This document shows positions 45,586 through 55,574 of a stretch of DNA of 64,000 nucleotides, one piece after another. The translations under genes were made by a program, and so were the position numbers. Origin of the DNA: Phaeobacter sp. G2. GTDB lineage: Bacteria; Pseudomonadota; Alphaproteobacteria; Rhodobacterales; Rhodobacteraceae. Each line of letters opens with the position of its first letter. Positions within the stretch are counted from its first letter, which is position 1. The notes under the pieces were generated by a model that was given only the letters and a program-made list of their open reading frames with translations, made no database searches and was not told the DNA's origin. The stretch covers positions 2,232,001-2,296,000 of the forward strand of contig CP104100.1 in assembly GCA_025163595.1 (NCBI GenBank), written 5' to 3'.

Positions 45586-46117
45586 GTTCTCTCCGCTGAT
45601 GGCGGTTCCGATTGTGGTTTTTGCCAGCTTTGTGGGCCTCGCGGTCACCGGCATGTACCGGGAGGATCCGGACAGCCTGCCGTCGGCCCGCGAGGGCCAG
45701 CCCGCCCCGCCGGTGGTGCTGAGTGAATTTGTCGGTAAAGAACTGTTTGATGATGCGGATTTGCGCGATGGTGAGGTCAAGCTGGTCAACTATTGGGCCA
45801 GCTGGTGCGCGCCGTGTCGGGTGGAACACCCTAACCTTGAGGCCCTGTCGCAAGAGGGGCTGACGATCTACGGGGTGAACTACAAGGATCAACAGGACAA
45901 TGCCGCGTCATTCCTGGAGGAGCTGGGCGATCCCTATACGGCCATTGGCCGCGACGAAAAGGGCCGCATGGCCTTGGACTGGGGCGTCTACGGCGTGCCG
46001 GAAACCTATGTGGTGGACGGAAACGGCAAGATCATCCTGCGCTTTGCCGGGCCGATAACGCAGCGGGTGATCAAAAACACCCTGCGCCCGGCCATTGAAA
46101 AGGCCCGCGGCCACTAA
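45578..46117 (+). CDS. ccmG: Periplasmic thioredoxin-like protein CcmG (DsbE)
   Basis: A 179-residue membrane-anchored thioredoxin that reduces apocytochrome haem-binding cysteines. The N-terminal anchor is LMAVPIVVFASFVGLAVTGM, the active site WASWCAPCRVEHPNLEAL (WCAPC), and the GVYGVPETYVVDGNGKI region carries the conserved cis-proline. It overlaps ccmD and completes the ccmABCDG cluster. Confidence 0.95.
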   Translation: MAKFSPLMAVPIVVFASFVGLAVTGMYREDPDSLPSAREGQPAPPVVLSEFVGKELFDDADLRDGEVKLVNYWASWCAPCRVEHPNLEALSQEGLTIYGVNYKDQQDNAASFLEELGDPYTAIGRDEKGRMALDWGVYGVPETYVVDGNGKIILRFAGPITQRVIKNTLRPAIEKARGH

Positions 46118-46183
46118 GCCTGTCTTACCCTCAAGATAATTGCTTGGGGAGCAGGGGATGCGGGCCCTGTTGCTCAGGCAGCG

Positions 46184-46522
46184 TCAGTCAAAGATCGAAA
46201 GGTCGAGATCAAGGCCGCAGCCCAGCCAAATGCTGTGGTCGCGGTGATCTTCCAGGTCGTTGCCGGTTTCAGGATGGGCAAAGACAATCAGATCCCCCCG
46301 GTTCAGCGCCAGCCATGGCAACAGTTCGGTGAACTGTGCAGGAGTGGCGGCCAGTTGGCAGGACCACATTGGATGCGGTCCCACAGGTTTTTCATGGATG
46401 CGGCCCATCTGCACGCCAAACTGTGCAGCAGCGATTTCGCACAGCGTTTTGGCCGCTTGCAGGCTGTCGGCGTCAAAATAGACATGGGTATGGTAGCCCT
46501 GGATGCTGGATATCTGTTTCAT
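46184..46522 (-). CDS. DOPA 4,5-dioxygenase family protein
   Basis: A 112-residue small protein of the DOPA-dioxygenase family. IQGYHTHVYFDADSLQAAKT carries the H-x-H pair expected to bind metal, and further His residues follow (GRIHEKPVGPHPMWSCQ and VFAHPETGNDL). Members cleave catechols with iron in some fungi and plants; the bacterial substrate is unknown. It is a single gene between ccmG and an SDR gene, on the minus strand. Confidence 0.82.
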   Translation of the reverse strand: MKQISSIQGYHTHVYFDADSLQAAKTLCEIAAAQFGVQMGRIHEKPVGPHPMWSCQLAATPAQFTELLPWLALNRGDLIVFAHPETGNDLEDHRDHSIWLGCGLDLDLSIFD

Positions 46523-46590
46523 TCTGCCAACCTAAGTGCTGCTGATCTTGGTTGATAGCTCCAGCGCTCCACAGGTCCTGTGCGCCCCTG

Positions 46591-47289
46591 CTAAAGGCGA
46601 TAGCCGCCGGATACAGTCAGGATTTCGCCGGTGATAGACGATGCCGCATCAGAGGCCAGAAAGGCCACCGCCTGGCCAATGTCATGGGCCGTGGCCAGCC
46701 GCCCCAGGGCGGTTTCATCGGTAAAGGCTTTGGTCAGCTCGGCATCGCGTGGGGCCTCGGGGACATTCACAGCGCCGGGAGCGACGGCATTGACGCGAAT
46801 GCCCCTGGGCCCCAGCTCCTTGGCCATGGCGCGGGTCCAGAGGTTGAGCGCGGCTTTGCTGGCGCCATAGGTGACATGGCCCCTAGGGGGTAGGACGGCA
46901 TTGATTGACGAGATGCTGACGATCGCCGCCCCCGGGGACAGATGCGGCAGGGCCGCACTCAGCAGCGCCTGGGGCGCCAGCAGGTTGAGATCAAGAATGG
47001 CCCGTTGTTTGGCGGCGTCAAATGTATCCAGTGGGCTGGCGTCAAGCGATCCGGCGTTGTTTACGATGACATCAATCCGGCCAAAGCGCGCCATGGTGGC
47101 CTCTACCACCTGTTCCGCGCTGCCATCCTGGGTGAGATCTGCCTGCAGAAACAATTGGTTGTCATTCGCAGTTGCATCCGGCGTGCGGTGGCACCAGGTC
47201 AGGGCGACATTGTTTTCAGGGTGAAACACCGCAGCAATGGCGCGCCCAATACCATGGGCACCGCCGGTGATCAGCACAGTTTTAACCAA
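46591..47289 (-). CDS. SDR family oxidoreductase
   Basis: A 232-residue short-chain dehydrogenase of the classical type. VLITGGAHGIGRAIAAVF is the NAD(P)-binding motif, VNNAGSLDASPLD the NNAG region, and the catalytic Tyr-Lys pair is in YGASKAALNLW with the Ser earlier in VSISSINAV. The start is TTG, supported by a near-perfect AGGAGGT six bases before it. The terminator hairpin of acnA lies just upstream, so this gene may be transcribed separately or by read-through. The substrate is unknown. Confidence 0.87.
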   Translation of the reverse strand: MVKTVLITGGAHGIGRAIAAVFHPENNVALTWCHRTPDATANDNQLFLQADLTQDGSAEQVVEATMARFGRIDVIVNNAGSLDASPLDTFDAAKQRAILDLNLLAPQALLSAALPHLSPGAAIVSISSINAVLPPRGHVTYGASKAALNLWTRAMAKELGPRGIRVNAVAPGAVNVPEAPRDAELTKAFTDETALGRLATAHDIGQAVAFLASDAASSITGEILTVSGGYRL

Positions 47290-47309
47290 TCTGTGACCTC
47301 CTCAAAACC

Positions 47310-47354
47310 TCTGATCCTGACCAACGCTCTACCAGAGCGCCGGTCAGGATCAGA
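47310..47354 (-). terminator. Long nested hairpin between acnA and the SDR gene
   Basis: Outer arms tctgatcctgacc and ggtcaggatcaga are 13 bases each and perfect. An inner stem cgctct/agagcg with a three-base loop is nested inside. On the minus strand it is followed by GGTTTTG. It is a probable terminator for acnA that ends shortly before the SDR ribosome binding site. Confidence 0.8.
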
Positions 47355-47368
47355 GCGCTTTCACTGTC

Positions 47369-50071
47369 TCAGGATTTGGCGAGATTGCGCAGAACGTAGT
47401 GCAGCACGCCGCCATTTTCGACATATTCGATCTCTGGCGCCGTATCTATGCGGCACTTCAGGGTGATGTCTTTGACCGTGCCATCAGCAAAGGTAATGGC
47501 ACAGGGCACATCTTGCAGCGGCTGGATTGTGTCGAGACCAAAGATTGAAACCGTTTCCTCCCCGGTAAGGCCGAGGCTTTTGCGGCTGTCGCCATTGGTG
47601 AATTCAAAGGGGATCACCCCCATGCCCACCAGATTGGACCGGTGGATGCGCTCAAAGCTTTCAGCGATCACCGCCTTGACGCCCAAGAGCGCGGTGCCTT
47701 TGGCGGCCCAGTCCCGCGAGGAGCCGGCGCCATATTGTTCACCGCCAAAGATCACCAGCGGAGTGCCTGCCGCCTGATAGGCCATTGAGGCCTCATAGAT
47801 CGAGGTCTGCTGCCCATCTGGTCCTTTTGTATAGCCGCCCTCAACCGGGCTGCCGTCTGCCTGGGCGAGCATTTCGTTCTTGATGCGGATATTGGCAAAG
47901 GTGCCGCGCATCATGATCTCGTGGTTGCCCCGGCGGGAGCCGTAGGAGTTGAATTCACGGGGCTGCACCTGGCGCTCCAAAAGATACTGGCCGGCAGGTG
48001 TGGTGGTTGCAAAGGCGCCCGCCGGAGAGATGTGGTCGGTGGTGACCATATCGCCAAGCACCGCCAGCACCTTGGCACCGGTGATATTGGTGATGCTGCC
48101 GGGGGTCGGCCCCATCCCCTGGAAATAGGGCGGGTTCTGGATATAGGTGGATTGGGCGGGCCAGTCATAGGTCTCGGCCGCGGTGGTCTGCACCGCTTGC
48201 CACTTCTCGTCGCCTTTGAAAACATCGGCATATTTCGACAAGAAAGCCTCGCGGGTTACGGTTTGTTCGACCAGATCCGCGATTTCCTTGGTCGAGGGCC
48301 AGATGTCCTTGAGGAAGACATCCTGGCCGTTTTGGTCCTGACCAATGGCATCACGGCTGAGGTCTATATCCATGGTGCCAGCCAGGGCATAGGCCACCAC
48401 CAGCGGCGGCGAGGCGAGGTAATTGGCGCGCACATCGGGACTGATCCGGCCCTCAAAATTGCGGTTGCCCGACAGCACCGAGGTCGCGACCAGATCGCCA
48501 GCTGCAATTGCTTCGGACAGTTCTGTCTGGATCGGGCCAGAGTTGCCGATACAGGTGGTGCAGCCATAGCCCACCAGATTAAAACCAATCTTATCAAGAT
48601 CCGCCTGCAGGCCTGCGGCCTCCAGATAGGCAGAGACCACCTGACTGCCCGGCGCCAGAGAGGTTTTCACCCAGGGCTTGCGGTCCAGCCCCAGGGCGGC
48701 GGCCTTGCGCGCCACCAGACCAGCGCCGATCATCACATAGGGGTTGGAGGTATTGGTGCAGGAGGTGATCGAGGCAATCACCACCTTGCCGCTTTCCAGG
48801 GTGTAATCCTCGCCTTTGACCGCAACCTGCTTGCCCATGGGGCGCTTGAATGTCTCTTCCATTTCGCGGCGAAAGGCGCTTTGGCCCTCGCTGAGCGCCA
48901 CATAGTCCTGTGGCCGTTTGGGGCCGGAGATTGCAGGCACGATGGTGCCCATATCCAGGCTCAGACTATCGGTATAGATCGGCGCATAATCGGCACCGCG
49001 CCACAACCCGTTTTCCTTGGCATAGGCTTCCACCAGCGCTAGACGATCTTCGTCGCGGCCAGTATTGCGCAGGTAGCGCAGGGTTTCACCATCAATCGGG
49101 AAAAAGCCGCAGGTGGCCCCATATTCGGGCGCCATATTGGCGATGGTGGCGCGATCGGCCAGTGGCAGGTGGTCCAAACCGGCGCCAAAGAATTCGACGA
49201 ACTTTCCAACCACACCCTTGGCGCGCAGCATTTCCACGACCTTGAGCACCAGATCGGTGCCGGTGGTGCCCTCGACCATCGCACCGGTGAGCTCAAAACC
49301 AATGACCTCTGGGATCAGCATTGAGATCGGCTGGCCCAGCATCGCCGCTTCGGCCTCAATGCCGCCAACACCCCAGCCCAGCACGGCGACGCCATTGACC
49401 ATGGTGGTATGGCTGTCGGTGCCAACCAAGGTGTCAGGATAGGCAACCTCTTCGCCATTTTGATCAGTGTCCGACCAGATGGTCTGGGACAGGTATTCCA
49501 GGTTTACCTGGTGACAGATGCCTGTGCCGGGGGGCACGACGCGGAAGTTGTTAAAGGCGCCCTGGCCCCATTTCAGGAACTGATAACGCTCCATGTTGCG
49601 CTCATATTCGCGGTCCACATTCATCTGAAAAGCGCGGGGATTGCCAAATTCGTCAATCATCACCGAGTGGTCAATGACCAGGTCGACAGGGTTGAGCGGG
49701 TTGATCTTTTGGGCGTCGCCGCCCAGGGCCTTGATACCGTCGCGCATGGCGGCAAGATCCACCACGGCGGGCACACCGGTGAAATCCTGCATCAGGACGC
49801 GGGCAGGGCGATAGGCGATCTCTCGCGGGTTCTTGCCCCCCTTGGCGCCCCATTTTGCAAAGGCCTTGATGTCATCGGTCGACACCGAAAAGCCACCATC
49901 CTCAAAACGCAGCATGTTTTCCAGCACCACCTTCAGGGCGGCGGGCAGTCTGGAGAAATCCCCCAGCCCGGCCTCGGTGGCGGCAGTAATTGAATAATAA
50001 GAGATCGACCTGTCGCCGGAGCGGAGTGTGCGACGGGTTTTGGCGGTGTCTTGTCCAACGGTAATGGGCAT
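47369..50071 (-). CDS. acnA: Aconitate hydratase
   Basis: A TCA-cycle enzyme of about 900 residues that interconverts citrate and isocitrate. The 4Fe-4S ligands fall in [17 protein letters not shown] and [13 protein letters not shown] (three cysteines in total). [20 protein letters not shown] is the N-terminal-domain active-site stretch and [20 protein letters not shown] belongs to the swivelling C-terminal domain. The size matches the AcnA (IRP-like) branch. GGGAGG before the ATG at 50071 selects that start over a frame extending to 50161. Confidence 0.96.
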   Translation of the reverse strand: MPITVGQDTAKTRRTLRSGDRSISYYSITAATEAGLGDFSRLPAALKVVLENMLRFEDGGFSVSTDDIKAFAKWGAKGGKNPREIAYRPARVLMQDFTGVPAVVDLAAMRDGIKALGGDAQKINPLNPVDLVIDHSVMIDEFGNPRAFQMNVDREYERNMERYQFLKWGQGAFNNFRVVPPGTGICHQVNLEYLSQTIWSDTDQNGEEVAYPDTLVGTDSHTTMVNGVAVLGWGVGGIEAEAAMLGQPISMLIPEVIGFELTGAMVEGTTGTDLVLKVVEMLRAKGVVGKFVEFFGAGLDHLPLADRATIANMAPEYGATCGFFPIDGETLRYLRNTGRDEDRLALVEAYAKENGLWRGADYAPIYTDSLSLDMGTIVPAISGPKRPQDYVALSEGQSAFRREMEETFKRPMGKQVAVKGEDYTLESGKVVIASITSCTNTSNPYVMIGAGLVARKAAALGLDRKPWVKTSLAPGSQVVSAYLEAAGLQADLDKIGFNLVGYGCTTCIGNSGPIQTELSEAIAAGDLVATSVLSGNRNFEGRISPDVRANYLASPPLVVAYALAGTMDIDLSRDAIGQDQNGQDVFLKDIWPSTKEIADLVEQTVTREAFLSKYADVFKGDEKWQAVQTTAAETYDWPAQSTYIQNPPYFQGMGPTPGSITNITGAKVLAVLGDMVTTDHISPAGAFATTTPAGQYLLERQVQPREFNSYGSRRGNHEIMMRGTFANIRIKNEMLAQADGSPVEGGYTKGPDGQQTSIYEASMAYQAAGTPLVIFGGEQYGAGSSRDWAAKGTALLGVKAVIAESFERIHRSNLVGMGVIPFEFTNGDSRKSLGLTGEETVSIFGLDTIQPLQDVPCAITFADGTVKDITLKCRIDTAPEIEYVENGGVLHYVLRNLAKS

Positions 50072-50301
50072 CTTGGCCTCCCTCTGGTGCATGAAACACG
50101 GAATTCTCTTCTGTTTTTGTGCCATTGCACCGGATGACACACAATAGCAGAGGCGCGCCAAAACGATGACAAACCAGTGACAAGGCTACCAAATGCCCAG
50201 GCTACCAACGCCGGGGCCCACGACGGGCTCAAGAATGATTGATTGGCGTTGCTTGTCTCTGCGCAGTAGATCAAACAGGCCAGTAGCAGAAAGTATTTGT
50301 T

Positions 50302-51045
50302 ATGAGACGTAAACCACCCCTTGTCACAGCCCTCTCTGTGGCTCTGTCAGCTGTCCTGTGTCTTGCCTTGCCAAATGGAGGCCTGGCGCAACAGGCTGCC
50401 GACAGGGCGTCGCAGCCGGTGGTGGTGGAGCTGTTCACCTCGCAGGGGTGCTCGTCCTGCCCGCCGGCAGATGCGGTGTTGAAAAATTTGGCACAGCGAC
50501 CAGATGTCATCGCACTGGCGTTGCATGTTGATTATTGGGACTACATCGGCTGGAAAGATTTCTTTGCCAGCCCGTCCAACACCGACAGGCAAAAGGGCTA
50601 TGCGCAGGTCAACGGGCGCAGGATGATCTACACGCCGCAAATGATCGTCATGGGACAGCAGGATGTTTCTGGTAACGACGTCATGGGGCTTGCTGAAGCC
50701 ATTTCAGCCTATCAGGCGCGCCCACGTCCTGTGGCGCTTGCGCTGCAGCGCCAGGGGGGACGTCTCACGGTAACAGTGGCGCCACAGGGAGCTTTGCCGC
50801 AGGGGCCGATTGCCATTCAGCTGGTGCGCTACACAGCCCTGGAAACCGTGGATATTACCCGGGGAGAACTGGCAGGTCGTCAGATTGACTATGCCAATAT
50901 CGTCAATGACTTTCAGCAGGTTGCGATCTGGGACGGGCAACAAACTACTGCCTATACAGTTGATTATGACGGGGCGCAGCCCGCCGCCATTTTGGTGCAG
51001 CAGGGCCCCTTTGGGCCGGTTTTGGCTGCCATTCAGGTCGAGTAA
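50302..51045 (+). CDS. DUF1223 family secreted thioredoxin-like protein
   Basis: A 247-residue protein. A signal peptide of about 29 residues (to GGLAQ) precedes VVVELFTSQGCSSCPPADAV, where C-S-S-C sits in the thioredoxin-like position. VDYWDYIGWKDFFASPSNTD and RRMIYTPQMIVMGQQDVSG are typical of DUF1223. The C-terminal half is beta-rich. The family's function is not established, although the cysteine pair suggests redox activity. It diverges from acnA, with 230 bases between the two starts. Confidence 0.87.
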   Translation: MRRKPPLVTALSVALSAVLCLALPNGGLAQQAADRASQPVVVELFTSQGCSSCPPADAVLKNLAQRPDVIALALHVDYWDYIGWKDFFASPSNTDRQKGYAQVNGRRMIYTPQMIVMGQQDVSGNDVMGLAEAISAYQARPRPVALALQRQGGRLTVTVAPQGALPQGPIAIQLVRYTALETVDITRGELAGRQIDYANIVNDFQQVAIWDGQQTTAYTVDYDGAQPAAILVQQGPFGPVLAAIQVE

Positions 51046-51073
51046 CCGCATACAGGAATGTGGCGGTTTTTGG
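51044..51073 (+). terminator. Terminator-like hairpin after the DUF1223 gene
   Basis: AACCGC (51044-51049) pairs with GCGGTT (51063-51068), followed by TTTTTGG and more T. The stem begins within the stop codon. The short stem makes this moderate evidence. Confidence 0.5.
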
Positions 51074-51120
51074 TTTAAAAGAATCTGATAGGCATTTGAA
51101 TAATAAGGGAATGGCCAGGA

Positions 51121-52062
51121 TTACGGCTTGGCCGAGGTTTCGCCTTTTGACGGTTTCTTGGGCGCAGGGGTAAAGCCAAGTGTCTTCCAGCGCCGATGAA
51201 TCCAGAACCATTGTCCCATGTGGCGGCGCACCATGCTTTCCAGATCATCGCATATGGCCCGTGTCATGGTGACAGGGTCCGAAGCGGGGATTTCAGGGTT
51301 CAGAATGATCTCAAAATCCAGGCCGTTTTCCTGGCGGACCCCGTAGACCGGTATCAGGGCGGCATTGTATTTCAAGGCCAACTCAGCCGGGACAGTTGAG
51401 GTGACAGCCTGTGTGCCAAAGAAATCTATCAGCTCTCCGTCATGCACATGCAGATCGGCGACAATTGCAATAATCCCACCTTTTTTCAGGTGTCGCACCA
51501 TTTCCACCATGCCGCGCCTGCCTTGTTCGAACATCGGGGTGCCAATGTGGCTGATGGTGCGCACGTAGTGGGTGTTGAAAAAGGGATTGGCCATGCGCCG
51601 ATACAGCGCGCCCATGGAAAACCCTCGTGAGATCAATCCGGCGCGGGCAGCGTCGTAATTGCCAAAATGGCCGGTGACCAGAATGACAGGACGCCCGGAG
51701 GCACGGGCCTCTTCCAGGGCCTTCAGCCCGTCGCCGCTGATCGGCGCCGCCTTGGCGCGGTCGACAAATGGCGCCCCCGCGTAGAGCTCGGCAATGGTTC
51801 GCCCGGCATTGTTGTTGACCTCACGGCACAGGCGATGAACCTCGGGCTTGGTCAGTTCGGGGCAGGTCAGGGCCAGATTGTCACGAATTCTGCGATCAAA
51901 TCCAACCAGTGGTCCCAGGGTGCTTACCAGTTTACCAATCACCGGAATGCGCCAGCGATAGGGCACAAACCCGGCCAATCCCAAGATCCCGCGTAAAGCG
52001 ATATTTTCGACGAAATACGAGACGCGTTGTTTTTGCGTCAGTTGCGAAGGATCTAGGGGCAT
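51121..52062 (-). CDS. LpxL/HtrB-like lysophospholipid acyltransferase
   Basis: A 313-residue membrane-associated acyltransferase of lipid A biosynthesis type. TGHFGNYDAARAGLISRGFS contains the H-x4-D catalytic motif, and WFWIHRRWKTLGFTPAP is the conserved end, with Arg-Arg expected near the active site. An N-terminal hydrophobic region precedes it. The family adds secondary acyl chains to lipid A or acts on lysophospholipids; which applies here is inference. It is a single gene between the DUF1223 gene and fliG, on the minus strand. Confidence 0.88.
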   Translation of the reverse strand: MPLDPSQLTQKQRVSYFVENIALRGILGLAGFVPYRWRIPVIGKLVSTLGPLVGFDRRIRDNLALTCPELTKPEVHRLCREVNNNAGRTIAELYAGAPFVDRAKAAPISGDGLKALEEARASGRPVILVTGHFGNYDAARAGLISRGFSMGALYRRMANPFFNTHYVRTISHIGTPMFEQGRRGMVEMVRHLKKGGIIAIVADLHVHDGELIDFFGTQAVTSTVPAELALKYNAALIPVYGVRQENGLDFEIILNPEIPASDPVTMTRAICDDLESMVRRHMGQWFWIHRRWKTLGFTPAPKKPSKGETSAKP

Positions 52063-52212
52063 AGAGCGGATTGCCTGCAGGGATATGGATCAGAAACGGA
52101 CCATAACCTTTGGTGAAACAGGGCACAACCGAAGACCATGCCAATGCCCAAGGGGGCGCAACGCCGCTCCGATGGGCGCGTGGCAGCGATGGGCCGCTGC
52201 GATTGGCTGGGT

Positions 52213-53331
52213 TTACTCTTCGTCCTCGTCGGAGATCAGCTCAATCTCACCGGTGGTAACGAGGTCGCGCATTGCCGAAACGATCAAACCAAAGGCGGTT
52301 TCGCCATCGCTGCGCTTGACCTTGCCGCGCTCTGCCACTTCTTCACGAATATTGGTGGCCATGCGGCTGGACATATTGTCGAGCAGGAAATCATTGGTGG
52401 CGATATCTTCTTCGTCGGTGGCAAAGGCGATGGCGGTGACCAGGTCTGGAATAGCCAGCACGCGCATCAGCTTGGGCACGTCTAGCGGCTGCATCCGCTG
52501 TGCCAGCAGACCATATGTAAAGATGGATTTGCGCACATCGGTGGCAAAGGCTTCGTCTTCTTCTTCCAGTGCAATGAGAACTTCTTCGCGCTTTGCGGCT
52601 GCGGCTTCGGTCAGAATTGCACCAACCCGTTGGCCTGGCGTGGTCGCAAAGGCAAGATCAGGTCGTGCCTCGACCTGACCGGCAAGAGAAAGCCCAATAC
52701 GATCAACGGTATCCGGGGTGACATTGCTGGTATGGCTTACGGCATAGGTAATTTGGCGTGCAACATTTCCTGGCAAGTGAACCAACATCTGGGCAGCCTT
52801 TGCGGTGTCAAGTTTGGACAACAGAACCGCTGCAACTTCGATGCTTTCGGCTTCGGCGAGGGAGGCAAGATCTTCAGGGGGGAGGGCTTTGAGGCGCTCC
52901 CAAGGATCGCCAAACTGGCGCACGCCAGCCTCTTTGCGCAGCCGACTGGCGGTTTGGCGGCTGATCCGCCCATCCATGGCCGTCAGGGCGCCGGCCAGGC
53001 CATTGGGAAAGGTCAGGCCGACATTATCCAACATTTCAGCAAATTCAGCGGCAACAGCATAGAGCGTTTCGCGGTCGACAAGACGCATCTTACCCATCTG
53101 CTGAGTCAATTCCATTTGCAACTCATCAGGCAGGTCTTCGATGGGAATATCCGCACCTTCATTGAGCAAAAGGCGCACAACAATGGCAGCTTTGGCTTTC
53201 CCGCTGAGCTTTGGCGTAGACACAGAGCCGCCACCCATTCCGCCCATCCCGGCCGGAGCCGGAGCAGAAAAATCGCCCATCCCACCACCGTCGGTGGTCA
53301 TCGGTAGCGCCAACATATCGTCTTGCAGCAT
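52213..53331 (-). CDS. fliG: Flagellar motor switch protein FliG (isolated copy)
   Basis: A 372-residue rotor protein that transmits torque. It has the middle and C-terminal domains; the C-terminal domain has MSSRMATNIREEVAERGKVK. This aligns with the torque helix of E. coli FliG, with Arg kept, Glu-Glu in place of Asp-Asp, and Lys where E. coli has Arg. The charges needed for stator contact are thus preserved. The N-terminal 40 residues are a Gly/Met-rich extension (GGMGDFSAPAPAGMGGMGGG). No other flagellar gene is adjacent, so it may be a stand-alone copy. Confidence 0.9.
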   Translation of the reverse strand: MLQDDMLALPMTTDGGGMGDFSAPAPAGMGGMGGGSVSTPKLSGKAKAAIVVRLLLNEGADIPIEDLPDELQMELTQQMGKMRLVDRETLYAVAAEFAEMLDNVGLTFPNGLAGALTAMDGRISRQTASRLRKEAGVRQFGDPWERLKALPPEDLASLAEAESIEVAAVLLSKLDTAKAAQMLVHLPGNVARQITYAVSHTSNVTPDTVDRIGLSLAGQVEARPDLAFATTPGQRVGAILTEAAAAKREEVLIALEEEDEAFATDVRKSIFTYGLLAQRMQPLDVPKLMRVLAIPDLVTAIAFATDEEDIATNDFLLDNMSSRMATNIREEVAERGKVKRSDGETAFGLIVSAMRDLVTTGEIELISDEDEE

Positions 53332-53407
53332 TCTAGCACCCTAGCCAAAAAGATTCTTTTTCGGTCTACTAGTAACTATCCCATAAGCGGTAAAGAAAAG
53401 CTGAAGC

Positions 53408-53941
53408 TCAGTAGTTTGTTGTGGCACCGGTCTCCAGCGCCAGCCGCAAAGAGGTTTCCGGCCAGGTTCCAACGCCGCCGCGGGCGCGAATTTCTTTCCA
53501 CTCCGCCAGGGCTAAACCAAATTGACCTTCCTCGACAAAGCCTTGCCCCATGTAAGACCGGGCCAGCAGATTGTCAGGGTCCGCAGCGATTGCCTGGTCG
53601 TAATAGGCCTGCGAAAGGGCGCGATTGCCCAGCTTTCGGTGGGTGAACCCCCAATAGGTCAGCACCCGCGCATCCGCCTGATCCGCCATCGCAGCGAGCA
53701 CCGCCTGAGCATCTTCGTTGCGCCCGGCATAGGCCAGCTCGCGGACGGCATCATACAAGCCATCCTCGTTCAGCGAAGATTCTTTGGGCGGTACACAGCG
53801 CCCCTTTGCTTCGTCCCAGACCTGTTTGCCTTTGCAAGTCTTGGTTGTCTCGCTCGGCGTTGGCGGGGTCATGGTACCACCCCCGGCGGACAGTGCAGGA
53901 AGCGGTAGGGTCAGTGCGGCAGCAAGAACGAGGAAACGCAT
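53408..53941 (-). CDS. Secreted tetratricopeptide repeat protein
   Basis: A 177-residue protein with an N-terminal signal peptide (MRFLVLAAALTLPLPALSAG). A cysteine pair TKTCKGKQVWDEAKGRCVPP follows, and then TPR-like helices (DGLYDAVRELAYAGRNEDAQ, LTYWGFTHRKLGNRALSQAY). TPR modules bind peptides or proteins in the periplasm; the partner is unknown. It is encoded 76 bases before fliG on the same strand, so the two may be co-transcribed. Confidence 0.78.
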   Translation of the reverse strand: MRFLVLAAALTLPLPALSAGGGTMTPPTPSETTKTCKGKQVWDEAKGRCVPPKESSLNEDGLYDAVRELAYAGRNEDAQAVLAAMADQADARVLTYWGFTHRKLGNRALSQAYYDQAIAADPDNLLARSYMGQGFVEEGQFGLALAEWKEIRARGGVGTWPETSLRLALETGATTNY

Positions 53942-54063
53942 TAATCAACTCCGGGCAAAAAGGTGTTCTGGACCATAATAGCGCAGAACCTTGTCTTGTT
54001 TACAACTCTCCTTGGGCCATCCGGTCCCCCGTGGCGAGAGAAAGCAGCAAAAAATGGCCCATG

Positions 54064-54094
54064 AAAAAGGCGCCTCTCCATCGGAGACGCGCCT
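54064..54094 (-). terminator. Intrinsic terminator of purB
   Basis: On the minus strand AGGCGCGTCTCC pairs with GGAGAGGCGCCT (one mismatch) around a GAT loop and is followed by TTTTT. It lies 27 bases after the purB stop. Confidence 0.85.
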
Positions 54095-54121
54095 GATCTT
54101 TTGCGATGTGTCGTTTGGCAA

Positions 54122-55426
54122 TTAGGCGCCAAAGACCCGTTTGAAAATCGTATCAACATGTTTGGTGTGGTAGTCCATGTTGAATTTCTCTTCGACGCCG
54201 TCAGCGCCCAGCGCGGCGACCACCTCGGCATCGGCCAGCAGCAGCTCGCGGAAATCCAGCCGTTCTTCCCAAACCTTCAAGGCATTGCGCTGCACCATGG
54301 AATAGGCGTCTTCGCGCGACACACCGGCCTGTGTCAGGGCCAATAGGACCCGCTGGCTCATCACCAGGCCGGGGAATTTATTCATGTTGTCCAGCATGTT
54401 GTCAGGGAAGACCAACATTTTGTCGATCACGCCAGTTAGACGTGCCAAGGCAAAATCCAGGGTGACACAGCAGTCGGGGCCAATCGCGCGCTCAACCGAA
54501 GAGTGCGAGATGTCACGCTCGTGCCACAGGGCAACATTTTCCATCGCCGGGATCACAGCCGAGCGCACCAGACGGGCAAGACCAGTGAGGTTTTCGGTCA
54601 GAACCGGGTTTTTCTTGTGCGGCATCGCCGAAGAGCCTTTCTGGCCCATCGAGAAGAATTCCGCACCCTCCAGCACTTCGGTACGCTGCATGTGACGGAT
54701 TTCGGTGGCGACGTTTTCAATGGAGGAGGCAATCACGCCGAGCGTTGCAAAGAACATGGCGTGACGGTCGCGTGGAATCACCTGGGTGGAGATCGGCTCA
54801 GGGCTCAGGCCCAGCTCGGCGCAGACATGTTCCTCAATGGCAGGGTCGATATTGGCAAATGTGCCGACCGCGCCAGAGATTGCGCCGGTGGCAATTTCTT
54901 CCCGCGCCAGTTTGAGACGCGCCATGTTGCGGTCCATCTCAGCGTAGAAACGCGCGAATGTCAGGCCCATGGTTGTGGGCTCGGCGTGGATCCCGTGGGA
55001 GCGGCCAACACGCACGGTGTCTTTGTGCTCCAGCGCGCGCTTTTTCAGCGCCGCCAGCAGGGCTTCCATGTCTTTGATCAGAATATCGGCCGAGCGCACC
55101 AGCTGTACGTTGAGACAGGTATCCAGCACGTCGGAAGAGGTCATGCCCTGGTGAACAAAACGGGCCTCTTCTGATCCGACATGTTCGGCCAGGTGGGTCA
55201 GAAAGGCGATGACGTCATGTTTGGTGACGGCTTCGATCTCATCAATGCGGGCGACGTCGAATTCGACGTCCTTGGCTTTCCAGACGGCATCAGCGTTTTC
55301 GCGGGGAATGACGCCGATATTGGCCATTGCTTCGCAGGCATGGGCCTCGATCTCGTACCAGATCTTGAACTTGGTCTCGGGCGACCAAATGGCGACCATT
55401 TCGGGGCGGGAATAACGAGGGATCAT
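54122..55426 (-). CDS. purB: Adenylosuccinate lyase
   Basis: A purine-synthesis enzyme of about 434 residues. It cleaves SAICAR and adenylosuccinate. GSSAMPHKKNPVLTENLT is the catalytic signature loop, VHQGMTSSDVLDTCLN an active-site block, and RVGRSHGIHAEPTTMGL another. The frame is open further upstream (to 55489), but the start MIPRYSRPEMVAIW at 55426 matches the family, with AAGGTG a few bases before. Conserved residues are present throughout. Confidence 0.95.
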   Translation of the reverse strand: MIPRYSRPEMVAIWSPETKFKIWYEIEAHACEAMANIGVIPRENADAVWKAKDVEFDVARIDEIEAVTKHDVIAFLTHLAEHVGSEEARFVHQGMTSSDVLDTCLNVQLVRSADILIKDMEALLAALKKRALEHKDTVRVGRSHGIHAEPTTMGLTFARFYAEMDRNMARLKLAREEIATGAISGAVGTFANIDPAIEEHVCAELGLSPEPISTQVIPRDRHAMFFATLGVIASSIENVATEIRHMQRTEVLEGAEFFSMGQKGSSAMPHKKNPVLTENLTGLARLVRSAVIPAMENVALWHERDISHSSVERAIGPDCCVTLDFALARLTGVIDKMLVFPDNMLDNMNKFPGLVMSQRVLLALTQAGVSREDAYSMVQRNALKVWEERLDFRELLLADAEVVAALGADGVEEKFNMDYHTKHVDTIFKRVFGA

Positions 55427-55574
55427 TGGCGAAAGCACCTTTATGGGATTGTCCAGTTGATAGGGCGGGTCATAAGGGAGGCGCGCCAATTGAGCAAGTC
55501 CGGGCAGGTGGATATGAAAAATGTCGCAGGATGTAGGCCGCTATGCCGTGTTGATTGGACTGGGGGCGGTGGAC

